NCBI GenBank assembly: GCA_001466705.2
Contig: LATX02000239.1
Span: 186,001 to 250,000, forward strand
Direction of reading: 5' to 3'
Source: Moniliophthora roreri
Lineage: Eukaryota > Basidiomycota > Agaricomycetes > Agaricales > Marasmiaceae
Length of the DNA: 64,000 bases
Shown: positions 23,801 through 35,972 of the stretch, piece after piece
Layout of the letters: every line of letters begins with the position of its first letter
How positions within the stretch are numbered: position 1 is the stretch's first letter
Made by a program: the position numbers and the translations under genes
Notes under the pieces: generated by a model
What the model was told of the DNA's origin: nothing
Databases searched by the model: none
What the model saw: the letters and a program-made list of their open reading frames with translations, nothing else

Positions 23801-26215
23801 GCTGGTGTTTCTGTGGTTCAGGAAAAGATCATGGATTACACAGGCACAGGCACAATCGAGAAGCAAACCGCCGTCTACCACTGGGAAGATGTTTGTTTTG
23901 ATGTCACCATTAAAGGTGAGGCGAGGAGAATACTGGATCATGTTGATGGGTGGGTTGAACCTGGAAAGCTAACTGCGCTCATGGTGAGGGATGCTTCCGC
24001 GTCGATCAACAGTTGGCTCACGCAAATTCTAGGGTGCATCTGGAGCCGGGAAGACTACATTGCTTGATGTCCTTGCAAATCGTGCGAGTACAGGTGTTAT
24101 CAGTGGTTCGATGTTCGTAGATGGCAAGCCCAGGGGCGACGATTTTCAAAGAAAAACTGGATACGCTCAACAGCAGGATGTGCATTTGGCGACCTCTACT
24201 GTTCGCGAGGCTCTGATCTTCAGTGCTCGTTTGAGACAGCCTTCTCATGTACCTGACAAGGAAAAGGTTGAATATGTATCCGAGGTTATTCGGTTGCTCG
24301 GCATGGAAGAGTACGCAGACGCGATCGTTGGTGTTCCAGGGGAAGGTACTATCTCCCATACTAGTGTTGAAAACCGAGAGCTAACTTACGACCAAGGACT
24401 CAATATCGAGCAGCGAAAGCGACTCACTATTGGCGTCGAGCTTGCGGCCAAGCCGCAGCTGCTTCTCTTTCTAGACGAACCAACATCAGGTTTGGATAGC
24501 CAGACTGCGTGGTCTATTTGCACACTCCTACGGAAGCTTGCCAACAATGGTCAGGCTATCTTGTGCACCATCCATCAACCCTCGGGTCTTCTATTCCAGG
24601 AATTCGATCGACTCTTATTCCTTGCGCGCGGTGGTCGAACCGTATATTTTGGTGATATAGGAAAGAATTCTCGGACCTTGGTTGAATACTTTGAGCGCCA
24701 AGGTGCAAGTCCTTGTCCTCCAAAAGCCAATCCGGCAGAGTGGATGCTTCAGGTTATCGGAGCTGCTCCTGGATCTGTTGCAGATAAAGACTATGCTGAC
24801 GCTTGGAGGCAAAGTCCAGAGTTTTCTGCCGTGAAAAAGGAACTCGCATCAAAGAGGAAGCAACGCGAAGCACAGCCGCGAGATGGTGATCGGCACGACG
24901 AGTTTGCAGCACCTTTTTGGATCCAGCTTCTGCTTTGCACGCAGCGTGTTCTTCAACAATATTATCGGTCGCCCTCCTACATCTACTCCAAGTTTGGACT
25001 GAATTTCTTGACTGTGAGTCGTGTTCTAACTATATTGTCATCAACTCAAGATAATTTCAGGCTCTCTTCATTGGGATTTCGTTTTCTGGCTCAGAAAACA
25101 CGCTCCAGGGACTGCAGAACCAATTGTTTGCCGCTTTTATGCTCTTCACTATGTTTGGGAACGTTATAAATCAGATTCTACCTCACTTTGTTACACAGCG
25201 GTCACTGTACGAAGTTCGTGAGCGACCAGCTAAGATGTACTCTTGGAAGGTGAGGCGCTTTCCCACGCTCACTGGATGCAGCGGCTAACGAACACGGGTC
25301 ACGAACAGTCATTTATGCTCGCAAACCAAATTGCAGAACTGCTATGGAACGGTCTGATGGGTGTCATCATGTTCTTGTGCTGGTACTATCCAATTGGGTT
25401 CGCAAAGAACGCGGAGGCAACCAACGCTGTTACCGAGCGCTCGGGACTGATGTTCTTGCTCGTCCTTGGTCAGTGTGTTGTCGATTGGCTACAAGCGAAG
25501 CTCATCAGGCGCATCTAGCTTTTATGGAATTTACCTCAACGTTCGCTCATCTATGTATCGCTGGGGTTGAGCTTGCGGAGGCTGCCGGGAATATTGCAAG
25601 CCTGGTTTTCTCGTTATGTTTAATGTTTTGCGGGTAAATAACTTTCGGCTTCCTCGGTATGCTTCGCCACTGACACCCAGTTATCCAGCGTCCTCGCTAC
25701 CCCTGACAAGCTGCCACGTTTTTGGGTAAGCCTACTCCCGATCGTCCTCATAGAGACCTGAATTGATTACGCTCATTCTTTGGCATAGATTTGGATGTAC
25801 CGCGTGTCACCCTTCACGTATCTTGTGGATGCCATGGTGTCTACAGGGTTGGCTCACGCAGAAGCAACCTGCTCCCAAATTGAAATATCGCGCTTCGACC
25901 CTCCTAGTGGCCTAACGTGCGGACAGTTTCTCGGTCCCCTCGAGCAATTTGCATCTGTTTTGAACCCAGATGCAACTTCTCAATGCGAGTTTTGTCCCAT
26001 CAAAAGCACTGACCAGTTCCTTGACTTGATCCAAATGTCGTTCGACCACCGATGGCGGTATGTCCATATTTTCCACTTTCACTTATTCATTTTACTGATG
26101 TATCAATAGTAACCTTGGAATAGTCTTTGTCTTTATTGTCTTCAACTTTTTTGCGGCAATGGGGTTATATTGGCTCGCTCGCGTACCGAAGGGTGCCAAA
26201 GCGAGGAAGCCATAG
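20843..26215 (+). CDS. Full-size PDR (ABCG) drug efflux transporter, ABC2
   Basis: Plasma-membrane ATP-driven exporter, NBD1-TMD1-NBD2-TMD2, about the same length as ABC1. NBD1 has Walker A GPPGSGCST split by an intron at about 21399-21458, signature [15 protein letters not shown] and [15 protein letters not shown]1 includes [23 protein letters not shown]2 has Walker A with [14 protein letters not shown], signature [17 protein letters not shown] and Walker [19 protein letters not shown]. The C-terminal TMD has [19 protein letters not shown] and the end exon [20 protein letters not shown], stop TAG. The N-terminal 70 residues ([20 protein letters not shown] on) differ from those of ABC1, while the nucleotide-binding cores are nearly the same. 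It ends only 35 bp from the converging MTO1 stop. Both NBDs show the normal PDR asymmetry, so it looks functional. Confidence 0.93.
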
Positions 26216-26250
26216 TATGTATGTACGTATTACTGCTCCTCAGAACTAGA

Positions 26251-29122
26251 TTAGAAGGGAATACTCTCTACTTGGAGATGCTGCCTCCCATGGGTCCTTT
26301 TGGCATGCCTCAAAAGACTGACGACCGAAGTAGGCGTCATTCCCTCCATTCGTTTGGCAGCACCCTCATTAGAGTATCAGTACCAAATCAACAAATTTAG
26401 AACGCCGACTTACGATTGTGGTTGGTCTTACAATGAAGAGACGCTCTCTGACTTCGGAAGAAAGGCCTTCGACGGCATGATAGTCCATGTTGGGGTCCAA
26501 GACTAGGGATTCATCTTCCATGAAGTAGCGTAGATCGGCCTCTTGTCTAAAGAGTTGGGAGTTATAACGGCCTAGGGACCATTCGGTGCAGGTTCGCGTA
26601 TACGGAGCAAAGGCTCTTACCATCAATATCAATACGAGCAAGAACCAAGGGATCGATAGTTGAGAGTTCAGGAATCAGACCCCGGAAATTCACAGATTTG
26701 ATTTTCGGATATCGTAGCATCTCAAAGGCACTGTTAGAAATCAGCTTAGGCGTCGCAGAGTTATTAACCACAGTACCTGCGATAAACACCATCCAACGGG
26801 ACATGGTACCCTTGATCGGCCCATCTCTGCAAAAGCGTAAGTAACGTGAGTGATTGGTATGAAAGACGAGCACCTACCTGAGGAGTGAGCTTGAAGGATT
26901 TTAACAACTCTTTTCCCCGCTCGAGTGCACGTCTCGTTGACTCGAATAGCGTCCAACGATGATCAGACACAACCCCCGACTCGCGACCTGAATCACGTGA
27001 GTAAATTATCTCAAAGGGAAAACAGTTCTCACACCTTTCTCCGTCAAACGCAAATCTGCGTTGTCGCTTCTCAATGTCATCCGGTATTCAGATCTCGAGG
27101 TAAACATTCGATCTACATGACAATGAGTATGGCCTCGGCATATCGACACCTTGGACTTACATGGTTCTTCCGTACCTTTGACAATCAAGTCGTCTATCAT
27201 GACACCTACGTAACCATCTGCCCGAGTCAAAATGAAAGGTGGTCGCTGCTGGGCAGCGAGGCCTGCATTGATTCCAGCGACAATACCCTGAGCACCGGCT
27301 TCCTCATATCCCGTCGTTCCTGAGGAAAGGTGAGCGCTTTACATGACGTACAGCAGTTGGTTTACCTACCGTTGATCTGGCCAGCGAGGAAGAGACCCTA
27401 GGGAATAGACTGAGCACATCACTGTCATGGAGAGGTTTATCCAAATCGGCGAACCTGTATCCGTTTTGTTTCCAGTGTTGCTACAGGGTTACGATATGAG
27501 GTCGGAGGATAACCAAGTTGTCGATGAACGAAAACTCACGACGCAGCTCTCTCGCGTCAATATGGTCATATTCGACGCCATACGCCGGCCGAACCATCTT
27601 GACATTCTCCAAGCCCGGGATAGTTCGCATCATTGGTTCTTGCACTTCCTCAGGCAAGCTACACGAGATGCCATTGGGGTATATCACGTCTACGTTGCCT
27701 GTAAACTCCCAAAAAGAAAACTGGGTGGGAGGGCTGTACCTGAGTCGTACCCTTCGGGCTCGAGCCAAACATTGTGGCTATCTCGGTGGCCAAAGCGAAT
27801 AATTTTTGCTTCGAGAGAGGGGCAATATCGTGGGCCTGAAGCGAATATATGAATGAAGGGGGCACAGTCAGGTGCAAGTCTTCCTCACCCTTCTTCGTCT
27901 CTTGTATATGAACACAACCGTGCAGATTTTCCTTCACAATCTGATGCGTTGCAGGGGTAGTAAATGTCTGGAAACAGTTCACTTGGTTATCCTGACCATT
28001 TGTTAATTACAGGGCACCATGAGTCATTAGTTGGGCACTCACCGCATTATCCACAGTACGGTTCAGGAAACTGAAAGGTATAGGTTCTTTGTCTCCAACC
28101 TGCTTCGTGAGGTTGGTAAAATTGATCGTTTTCCCGTCTAATCGGGCAGGTGTACCTGTCTGCAGACGCCCGAGCTTGAACCCTGCTGCCTGCAGAGACG
28201 CAGAAAGACCAACGGAAGGTGCTTCGTTGATTCGACCGGCAGGAAATTTCTTCATACCTGCATAATAGCCTGAGCTCTGCTTGATCTAAAAACGCCCGTT
28301 GAGTTGACAAACCGATATGTATCTCGCCCGAGAGGAAAGTGCCGGTACATATAACAACTTGAGAGCAACTGAATGTCTCGCCGGAGTCTGTGTAAACTTT
28401 AAGCATTGGTACGATAATCGAGGAAAGGGTAAAGCACCTAGTCGAACACCCGCTACCTTGCCCCAAGTGCCATTGCACGCATTTGAATGATCAAAAAGTA
28501 GATCAAATACGCTTCCGGCGTAGGTGTCGAGGTTGGAACATTCAGATAATGCGGCTTGCATGTGCTTCTTGTACAACTTTCTGTCAATTTGAGCTCGGAG
28601 TCCCTGTTACTCCTGAAGTGAGTGACCGAACAGAAAGGAACGTTTTCAAGCCCACTAACCCAAACAGCAGCACCCTTCGGTCGGTTCAAGACATAGAATT
28701 GGATTCCGGCCTTATCTATTTCGAAGTATTGAGCATTCCTCCGAAGAGCAAAGATCCCTCGTACGCACCAGAGACACGCCCCATTAGACCATCGAGTGCA
28801 TCTATCTCCCGCACCAAAGTACCCTTCCCAACTCCTCCAATGGACGGATTGCACGACAACTCTCCGATAGTATCTAGCTTTTGGGTCAGAAGAAGGGTTC
28901 TGGCTCCGGTCCTAGCAGAAGCCGCAGCAGCTTCACATCCAGCATGGCCACCCCCGATGACACAAACTGACGGGAAAAATTCATGAACATGAGGTTGAGA
29001 GTTTAGTTTGAGTTCCCACCATCGTATGCATTGGCTGCTCTGTCAGTGACAGAAGCAAATGAACGCCGACATCTTGACTCGCGAAGGAATTTCCAGAGTG
29101 TCCTCGTAGGACGAGGTAACAT
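26251..29122 (-). CDS. MTO1: Mitochondrial tRNA uridine-34 modification enzyme (MnmG/GidA homologue)
   Basis: FAD enzyme that, with the GTPase MSS1/GTPBP3, installs the carboxymethylaminomethyl-type group on U34 of mitochondrial tRNAs. Exon 1, starting at ATG 29122, encodes an Arg-rich presequence ([20 protein letters not shown]). It joins across a 54-nt intron (GTGGGA...CGTCAG) to give [19 protein letters not shown], the FAD-binding motif. Other family blocks are [83 protein letters not shown] and [20 protein letters not shown]. The last exon is [18 protein letters not shown] through [12 protein letters not shown]. There are many small introns. The presequence supports mitochondrial import. 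Confidence 0.9.
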
Positions 29123-29579
29123 CAAGAAGTTGAACAAGGGCAAGGGTGTTTAGCGCCCGCAACGAATTTTTCCGTCAGTCAGCGCTCGACTTGGGTTTCC
29201 AACCGACAGACCAATAAATTATACAGTTTGATCTACTCATTTGGTCCATTTAACTGCTTACCTCACCTCCCTGCCCAGATCCGAGTCGGTGTGGATTCAG
29301 GTGGCATAGTCCACTGTAAGCTCGTCAACTGCGCTTTTTTGAGATGGAAGGGAGTGGAGAAAGAGGAACATTGGAAATAACAACGCATCTAGGCTGATCA
29401 GCAACCCGTGATATAAAGGGTTCAGACTTGGGAATATTAGTAGACGAGACGCCCACGACACCACCCTCCCAGCTGCAAGATACGTATGTGTGGAGGTATT
29501 TCTATGGTTTTCATGAGAAAGCTTTGGTCTATTTCTTACGTCTATTATATCCTGTACCGGACTGTAACGAGCACTCTTG
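29123..29579. other. MTO1 upstream region
   Basis: Promoter region of MTO1 and 3' flank of the decayed ZIP gene. No gene recognised. Confidence 0.4.
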
Positions 29580-30190
29580 TCATGCCCACTTTCCAATTAC
29601 CGCCATTCCGAGTGCACCAATGAGATTGAAGAAGAAAGCCGTAGCAGCACGAAGAATACTCGCATTTTTGAGCTCTCCACGGATGAAGTCATGCTATAAG
29701 AACCGGAGTAAGATTTAGGTTAGCGGATAAAAAGCAAAACGACGTACAGACAACATTTCCGAGTCAACCAACGCCGTGTACAAAAGAATACCCGCACTCA
29801 GGGCATCCAGAGTACCAATGGAAGCTAGCGCAGATTAATGAATGCCTATCAAACATAGCCCTTGTTTTTTTAGAAAAAAAACAAACCACAGAATTCGGGT
29901 TATATCCATTATGCACTCCAATCCCAATCGCCACTCTGATAGGCGTGATGAGCGTAACGTTATACCCATCGCAATCTTCCTCAACGCATCATGTGTAGGC
30001 CATACCAGCTCCGTAATACGTGCACCCAATCCAAGACCTTCGAATATCTGATGGAAGACAATTGCGCATAACAGAGCAGTCCATTCGGAGCCCCCGGTGG
30101 CCCAAGACGAGGTTTGGTGGCCAGAATTCGAGGTGACCAGCCGGAGAAAGCCGAACTTGGCGCCTGCACCCAGGTGCGTGCATACCTTTC
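29580..30190 (-). pseudogene. Decayed ZIP-family zinc transporter, 5'-truncated and frameshifted
   Basis: The C-terminal half of a ZIP metal permease is clear: TGGSEWTALLCAIVFHQIFE followed by GLGLGARITELVWPTHDALR, ITPIRVAIGIGVHNGYNPNS, SIGTLDALSAGILLYTALV and a final exon FFFNLIGALGMAVIGKWA, TGA. Between KIAMGIT and LITPIR the frame changes by one base near 29960. A second shift is likely just before TGGSEW (a LEF...LVLG block lies in another frame). The first three membrane segments and His-rich loop expected of ZIP proteins are not found, and only about 265 bp separate this piece from the RPS14 start. The last two introns still have good GT-AG ends. A sequencing error could explain one shift, but not also the missing N-terminal half. 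Confidence 0.7.
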
Positions 30191-30455
30191 CAGTCTGCGC
30201 CTACCTAGGTATTAGCATGGTGCTACTCCGGTACATACAGGTCCACGGTTAAGTTTGAAATTGGTACAGTCCAAGCCCGAGCCCGAAGAATTATCTATCA
30301 GGTTAAGGTACCCTTTCCAGCCATAGGATAAGAGCACGTCTTCGGCAGGCTCCGAAGCCACTCGGCCAAATACTGGTCAATAACACAACGAAAACTTTGT
30401 GTTCCGCCTCCGTCCATCAAGTCCACATCAAGGCTCGACGTTAAGACACTCAAAA

Positions 30456-31069
30456 ATGGTGGGTGCGACAGCTCACCATAGAACTTAGACTGACATTTGA
30501 CTTTTCAGCCTCCCAAGAAAGTGAAAGCCCCCAGGGAAGAAACCACTGTTTCTCTTGGTCCCCAAGTCGCTGAGGGTGAAAAGGTTTTCGGTGTCGCCCA
30601 CATTTTCGCCTCCTTCAATGACACTTTCGTCCACGTTACGGATCTTTCTGGGAAGGAAACCATCTCGCGTGTTACTGGTTTGTTCAGGCAGAGTGTCGAT
30701 TCAAGGTCTGCCTCGCGCTTATCTAGCACTTTTTAGGTGGAATGAAAGTCAAGGCTGACCGTGACGAATCATCTCCTTACGCGGCCATGTTGGCTGCTCA
30801 GGATGTTGCCGCCAGATGTCGTGAGGTTGGAATCACCGCTCTCCATATCAAGCTTCGCGCAACCGGAGGTACTGGTACCAAGACCCCCGGACCTGGTGCA
30901 CAGAGTGCTCTCCGTGCCCTTGCTCGTGCCGGCATGAACATTGGTAGAATCGAGGACGTTACCCCTGTCCCTACTGACTCCACCAGGCGCAAGGTACGTG
31001 TGATCACCTTATGCTTCACATATGCTGACGTTGTTACCACAGGGCGGTCGCCGCGGTCGCCGTCTCTAA
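30456..31069 (+). CDS. RPS14: 40S ribosomal protein S14 (uS11)
   Basis: Small-subunit platform protein. Exon 1 consists of the ATG alone (30456-30458), directly followed by a GT donor. After an intron ending TTTTCAG, exon 2 reads [20 protein letters not shown] and continues [21 protein letters not shown] second intron (about 30683-30736) leads to [20 protein letters not shown] and [20 protein letters not shown], and a third to the invariant C-terminus [11 protein letters not shown]. All family-typical residues are present and the length is normal for eukaryotic uS11 (about 150 residues). Confidence 0.97.
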
Positions 31070-31897
31070 TTCACCGGACTTCATGGGTATTATTAGGGAT
31101 TCCATTCAGTTTATCTACCTGTCTGTATGTATTCCAGTACGCCACCAAAATACATGTCGCAGTATGACACGCAGCAGACCTCGCATCTTCTAGATGCGAA
31201 CTGCCCCGTGGTCGTGCATCCTTACCTGTACTTGGCGCCCTCCATTGCTCAGCTGTGGGAATTCGTTGAGACTTGTATACAGGTTCGAAAGGTGCATATT
31301 CAATGTTCAAAGGTCAATCATGACGTTGGCATGATGAATTCTACTTATAGATAGCAAGTATCGGTTAATAACGTGGGCGCCAAACTCAATACGACTCTTG
31401 CCACGAACGATCACAAGGTGATTCAGGGTGAACTCGCATTTCGCACTGACTTGACTACGCTAGCGCTTATTGGCTCACTCCTGAGGCCTAATGTTTTCCA
31501 TTTCGGACCCGTATGACGGGATCTTGATTATTGATCGGCGGGGGCACTCCGCTTATCCGTCTATCCAATCCTTGCTTTTTGTATCTGGTACTATCTTCTG
31601 TGGTCCGGGTCTTTTCCCACTCCGGTGAGAAGGACGACTCATTTGGTTGTCTTTTCCGCCAAAACGCGCCTGTAACAATTCAAACCTAGATCAGGGAATC
31701 AAGAACAATGTCGAGAAGGAAGTGGCACAAGGTCCGGATCACACTGGTAACAGCTGCTACCCTCGGTACTATGTCCACTTGTCACTGGCACCTTCTTTTC
31801 TTGAGTCTTTGAATAGCAAGAATGACAATTGACGACGAGGTCGGGATTTCGTTGCGTAGTTCTGATTGCCTAAGGGCAAACTATTAGGGATATAACC
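31070..31897. other. Intergenic region between RPS14 and P450
   Basis: Nothing recognised. Open frames here lack motifs and splice support. Confidence 0.45.
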
Positions 31898-34619
31898 ATG
31901 TTATTCGACTTTGACACCAACTCAAGATCTCTCTGCTCAGCTCTACCTTTGCCAACGAGTCTCGATCTACGTACCATGCTCTTGACTAGTACCATCATTT
32001 TGTCGGGGATTATCGTCCTCATCTCTCGATGGTTGCTACAAAGACGACGAGATACCGCAGTCTTGAACAAGATTCCTGGACCACGCAGCACTTCCTGGGT
32101 GAAAGGTTGGTGTCGATCGTTTCTGATGAGGCAGTATTATACCGGAGTGACTGATTAGTACCTTCCGCTACGCAGGCCATCTCGGAGAACTAAATTCACC
32201 ACACTCATGGGAATACCATGAAATGATGGAAAGTAGTGAGTGGCTCGAGCCTGTTTTCCGTTTAGAACGTTCAACATTGATGCTTTTTCTCATCAGTTGG
32301 TCCTACCGTGACTTATCCTAGCTGGTTTGGGGTAAGCTTCCAGAAAAAAACTCACGTGCGCCTTGCTAACTTCAGCGATAGAGCAGGACCCTATATACTT
32401 TTGATTTGAAAGCGATGCACTATATTCTTGTGAAGGTGATCAAATGATAACTTGCTAAGGAGAATCGAATAGGTTGCTAAAAAAGTGTCTCGTTTAGGAC
32501 TCTGCAAGTTGGGAGTTCGGGACAGGGTTCCTTTAGTACGTGTTTTGTGAAAGCTTCGGTTCCCGAGTGGCTGACATCTGTAATGAAGTTTGAACAAGCT
32601 GCTCTTCGGGCCTGGTTTGCTCTCTAACCCAGGGGAAATCCATCGTCGGCAACGCAAGCAACTGACGCCCGTATTCTCGATCGCTCACATGCGTGGCATG
32701 GGTAGGAAAAGCAAAAACTGCGGTCTCTGCATAGTACTCAAACTCGTCGGTAGTTCCCATCTTCACACAGGTCACGGAGAAGGCACGTTTGCTCCAAGGA
32801 TAAGCCGGCACGTTTCTAACCTTTTTTTAGCTGAGAGGAACCATCGCGAAGAAGGTAGCTGAAGGGCCTCAAGAGGCATGTATCTCTGTCTTTTCAACTC
32901 GCTATTCAGGCAGACACTAACAGTGCTTAGATTGAAATGCTATCATGGCTTTCTCGTACAGCATTCGAGCTTATCGGTCAATCCGGCTTAGGGACCTCCT
33001 TCGACACTCTTTCCGATGATGAAGGGGCACATCCATTCAGTGGAATAGTAAAGGAACTTTCGTATGTAACTCTCCGCTCTCATCAAAGTACGAAGTCACA
33101 ATGACGGCATTATTTTAGGCCCTACTTCAGTCGAGCTGCCGTGTGGGCAGACCCCCTTCCATGGATTATGAAAATTGGAAGTGCTTCGTTCAGACACTTC
33201 ATTGTCCAGAAAGTCCCTTGGTCGATTTTCACAGACGGAGAGAAGATAGCGTACTACATGTGGGACGTCTCGAAGGAGATTTATCTGGAAAAGAAGCGAG
33301 CACTCGAGGCGGGTGAGGAAGCTGTCAAGGAACAGCTCACAAGAGGGAAAGATATTCTGAGTATACTCAGTAAGTCAACTTGTTGGTTCATGTACGGTGT
33401 CGTGTTGCTTGATGTTGATTTCTATTTCTACACAGTGAATGAGAACACGAAAGTAAATGCAGATAATAGGCTCAATGAAGACGAGATTCTTGCTCAGGTA
33501 AGTCGGAATGAGCATCTCTCTGAAACCCTGCTGACGAGTTTTAGATGTCGTGAGTATTCATACTATCCCAGTATCCGACTTGTTTTATCATATTGCAACC
33601 ACGCCAGGACAATTATGTTCGCCGCTATGGACACCACCTCGGTGAGCGCGCATGCACGCCACTCGCCATGATTCAATTGACTCTCTCTTTAGAGCGCTCT
33701 AGCGCGCACTCTGGATGTGCTATCAAAACATGCCGATGTTCAGAACAAACTTCGCCAAGAGATACTGGAAGCTCGCCGTAATAACGACGGAAAGGACCTG
33801 AATTACGACCAACTGGTCAACATGCCGTATCTCGATGCCATTTGTAGGGAGACCCTTCGTCTGTGAGTGATTCCTGTCACACTTTGAGTCTTGTATTCAA
33901 CTAGATCCCCAGATACGCTCCGGTTATTCGCAGTGTCCGCACGTATGTCCCCAAGTCTCAATCACTTGAACTTGCATTCACGTCTACGGTAAAATGACAG
34001 CTCTACTCGCGACACTGTTATTCCTTTAGCAACCCCAATGACGGGAACGGACGGCAACCTGATATCGGAAATTCCCGTTCCAAAGGGCACAGATGTGTAT
34101 GTCTCTCTTATAGGCTCGAACAGAAGCTCGGAGATTTGGGGTCCGGATGCAGGAGATTGGAAGCCTGAAAGATGGCTTGCCCCGCTTCCAAGCACGGTCA
34201 CGGATGCTCGGATTCCAGGCGTATATTCTAATCTGTAAGAACAAAATCAATAGCTCTGGAACCGAAATCTGACCCTGTTTTCCCTTCAGAATGACATTCA
34301 ATGCTGGGTCCAGGTCGTGCATGTAAGTACACCAGATCAGTTTTACTAGCTCCAGTCCTTTTGACTCATGATGACCACAGTGGGTTCAAATTTTCTCAGC
34401 TGGAAATGAGTACGTATGCTCCAGTCTGCCTCGCTCTGCCATTAACGAGCCTTTCTTTGAACTCCAGAGGTGGTGTTGGCCTTTTTGATCGAATCCTTCG
34501 AATTCTCGCCCACGGGAAAGGAAATTGTCTTTGAGCTTACCAGTGTTGTTAGTCCTGCGGTGAAAGGTGAACCGGGACACCAACTGCCTTTGCGCGTTGC
34601 TGCATTGAAGAAAGCATAA
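31898..34619 (+). CDS. Cytochrome P450 monooxygenase
   Basis: ER-anchored haem monooxygenase. Translation may start at 31898 or, giving a more usual anchor, at 31976 (MLLTSTIILSGIIVLISRWL). Landmarks: proline hinge NKIPGPRSTSWVKG; GPGLLSNPGEIHRRQRKQL; EMLSWLSRTAFELIGQSGLG; I-helix TIMFAAMDTTSSALAR; ExxR in AICRETLRL; ERWLAPLP; haem loop FNAGSRSCIG, split by an intron at about 34320-34380; C-terminus LPLRVAALKKA, TAA at 34617-34619. The intron between VTEK (about 32790) and LRGTIAKKV appears to use a GC donor (AAG|GCACGT...TTTTTAG). Between MHYILVK and NKLLFGPGLL (about 32438-32600) no clean exon join was found, and a one-base slip near 32588 would restore one. The gene may therefore be slightly damaged. 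Substrate unknown. Confidence 0.82.
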
Positions 34620-35972
34620 ATACCAGTCCTATATGTATTTGGTACGATGAACGTTTGAATTGTATTTAGCTCCGCTGTATATCCCCCCGCTTCAATGCAA
34701 GTAGGCACGCGTTTCGACGCGTGATTTAAACATTTTGTCAATGTTGCAATGAGGATTCTGATACTAGCATAGCACCTAGTTTAATCTGATGTACCAAACA
34801 AAATCCAGACACAAATGTTTTATCATGCCGGCAATATGCACCCTCCTATGTCAGTGTCCAGGATGTATGCTGGTAGAGCCACTAATTTAAAGTTTTGGGT
34901 TGATTGAGATCAACTTCTGAATGTTAACCAGTGGGTCATCGGTCCGGTGGACATTTCTGGTGGATCTGCATCATTGCTTCTCATGGGACATTGCGGCCGT
35001 CTTACAGAACTATAACAGATGCATTCCACCAATGCCATATGGATTGTCTTGTCGCATCTCTGGAGCACAGAGCCGCTTGTGGTAACTCTTTGAGCCATTC
35101 GACCTCGGACCCATTCCCCGGCCGCTTTCGATAGTTTTTTGTAGAATTGTCCATGCGCAGAAGCTTGGCAGTCGTTCCGCGGACAGTATGATCATTCTGG
35201 GAACAGTCCGAGCGAGCGTGCAGTCGTGGCAGTGGTATAGAAGACTTGGAATCCAGGGCGTTGCGATGACTCGGAGGGCGAAGACGATGTTGAGATAGCA
35301 ACTAGATAGCAGATGAACAATTCCAGTTGTTCCTCATGGTCAAATGCCTGGCCGACATTGAGCACTTCAACATTTGCAACGAAGTATGTCCTGGTCAGCT
35401 AGTCTCGGGGACCCAGACTGACCATACTACCTGACGATCACAAGTGGTATGGTAGTGGTCACTATTAGAGCTATTACTCACGTTACTGATGATGAAGCTT
35501 GCGCCGAGGCCCGAAAGCGCTTTCACGAATCCACCATTGTCCTCAACCTCCACGATTCGTCGAGTCGTCCCCTCCCTCCCACTTTCGTCCCATTCAACGA
35601 GTATTCAATCCGGGACAGCTCTGATTCAATTAATCAAGATGTTTCCTGGCTGGACCCAGACCTGATTGCCCTCAGGATTTGATTCATTTCGTACGCTGTA
35701 TTGACGTCCACTGGAGCTTGGGAACAAATAAGCGGATTGGGACTAGGGAGAGAATGAGGTCGAAATTGACAGTGAGAAGGACGCAGATCTTGGCGGTGGG
35801 AAAAAGTCAAGAAGGAGCTGGCCAAATGAGAGGCGTGCTTCAGTGTCGGACACTGACAGTGCAATGTTTCCAACTTATTCTTGATACAAAGTAAAATCTT
35901 TCCCTTTCATCCCTTTCTGAGCGTCCCTGATACACAAGCGTCAAAGTGAACTGACGTGTAAATATCGTCATA
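34620..35972. other. Non-coding stretch between P450 and P450 relic
   Basis: No convincing exon found. It may contain eroded upstream exons of the relic that starts at 35973, but none could be matched by eye. Confidence 0.4.

Noticed and set aside
32780..32830. P450 splice-donor mutation after LLQG (GGATAAG)
   Set aside because: A GC donor a few codons earlier (AAG|GCACGT) gives the family-typical join VTEK-LRGTIAKKV, so no mutation is needed there.
34026..34322. Minus-strand open frame of 98 codons
   Set aside because: Exact antisense of the conserved 3' exons of the P450; the homologous antisense frame at 35907-36137 first drew attention to the P450 relic.
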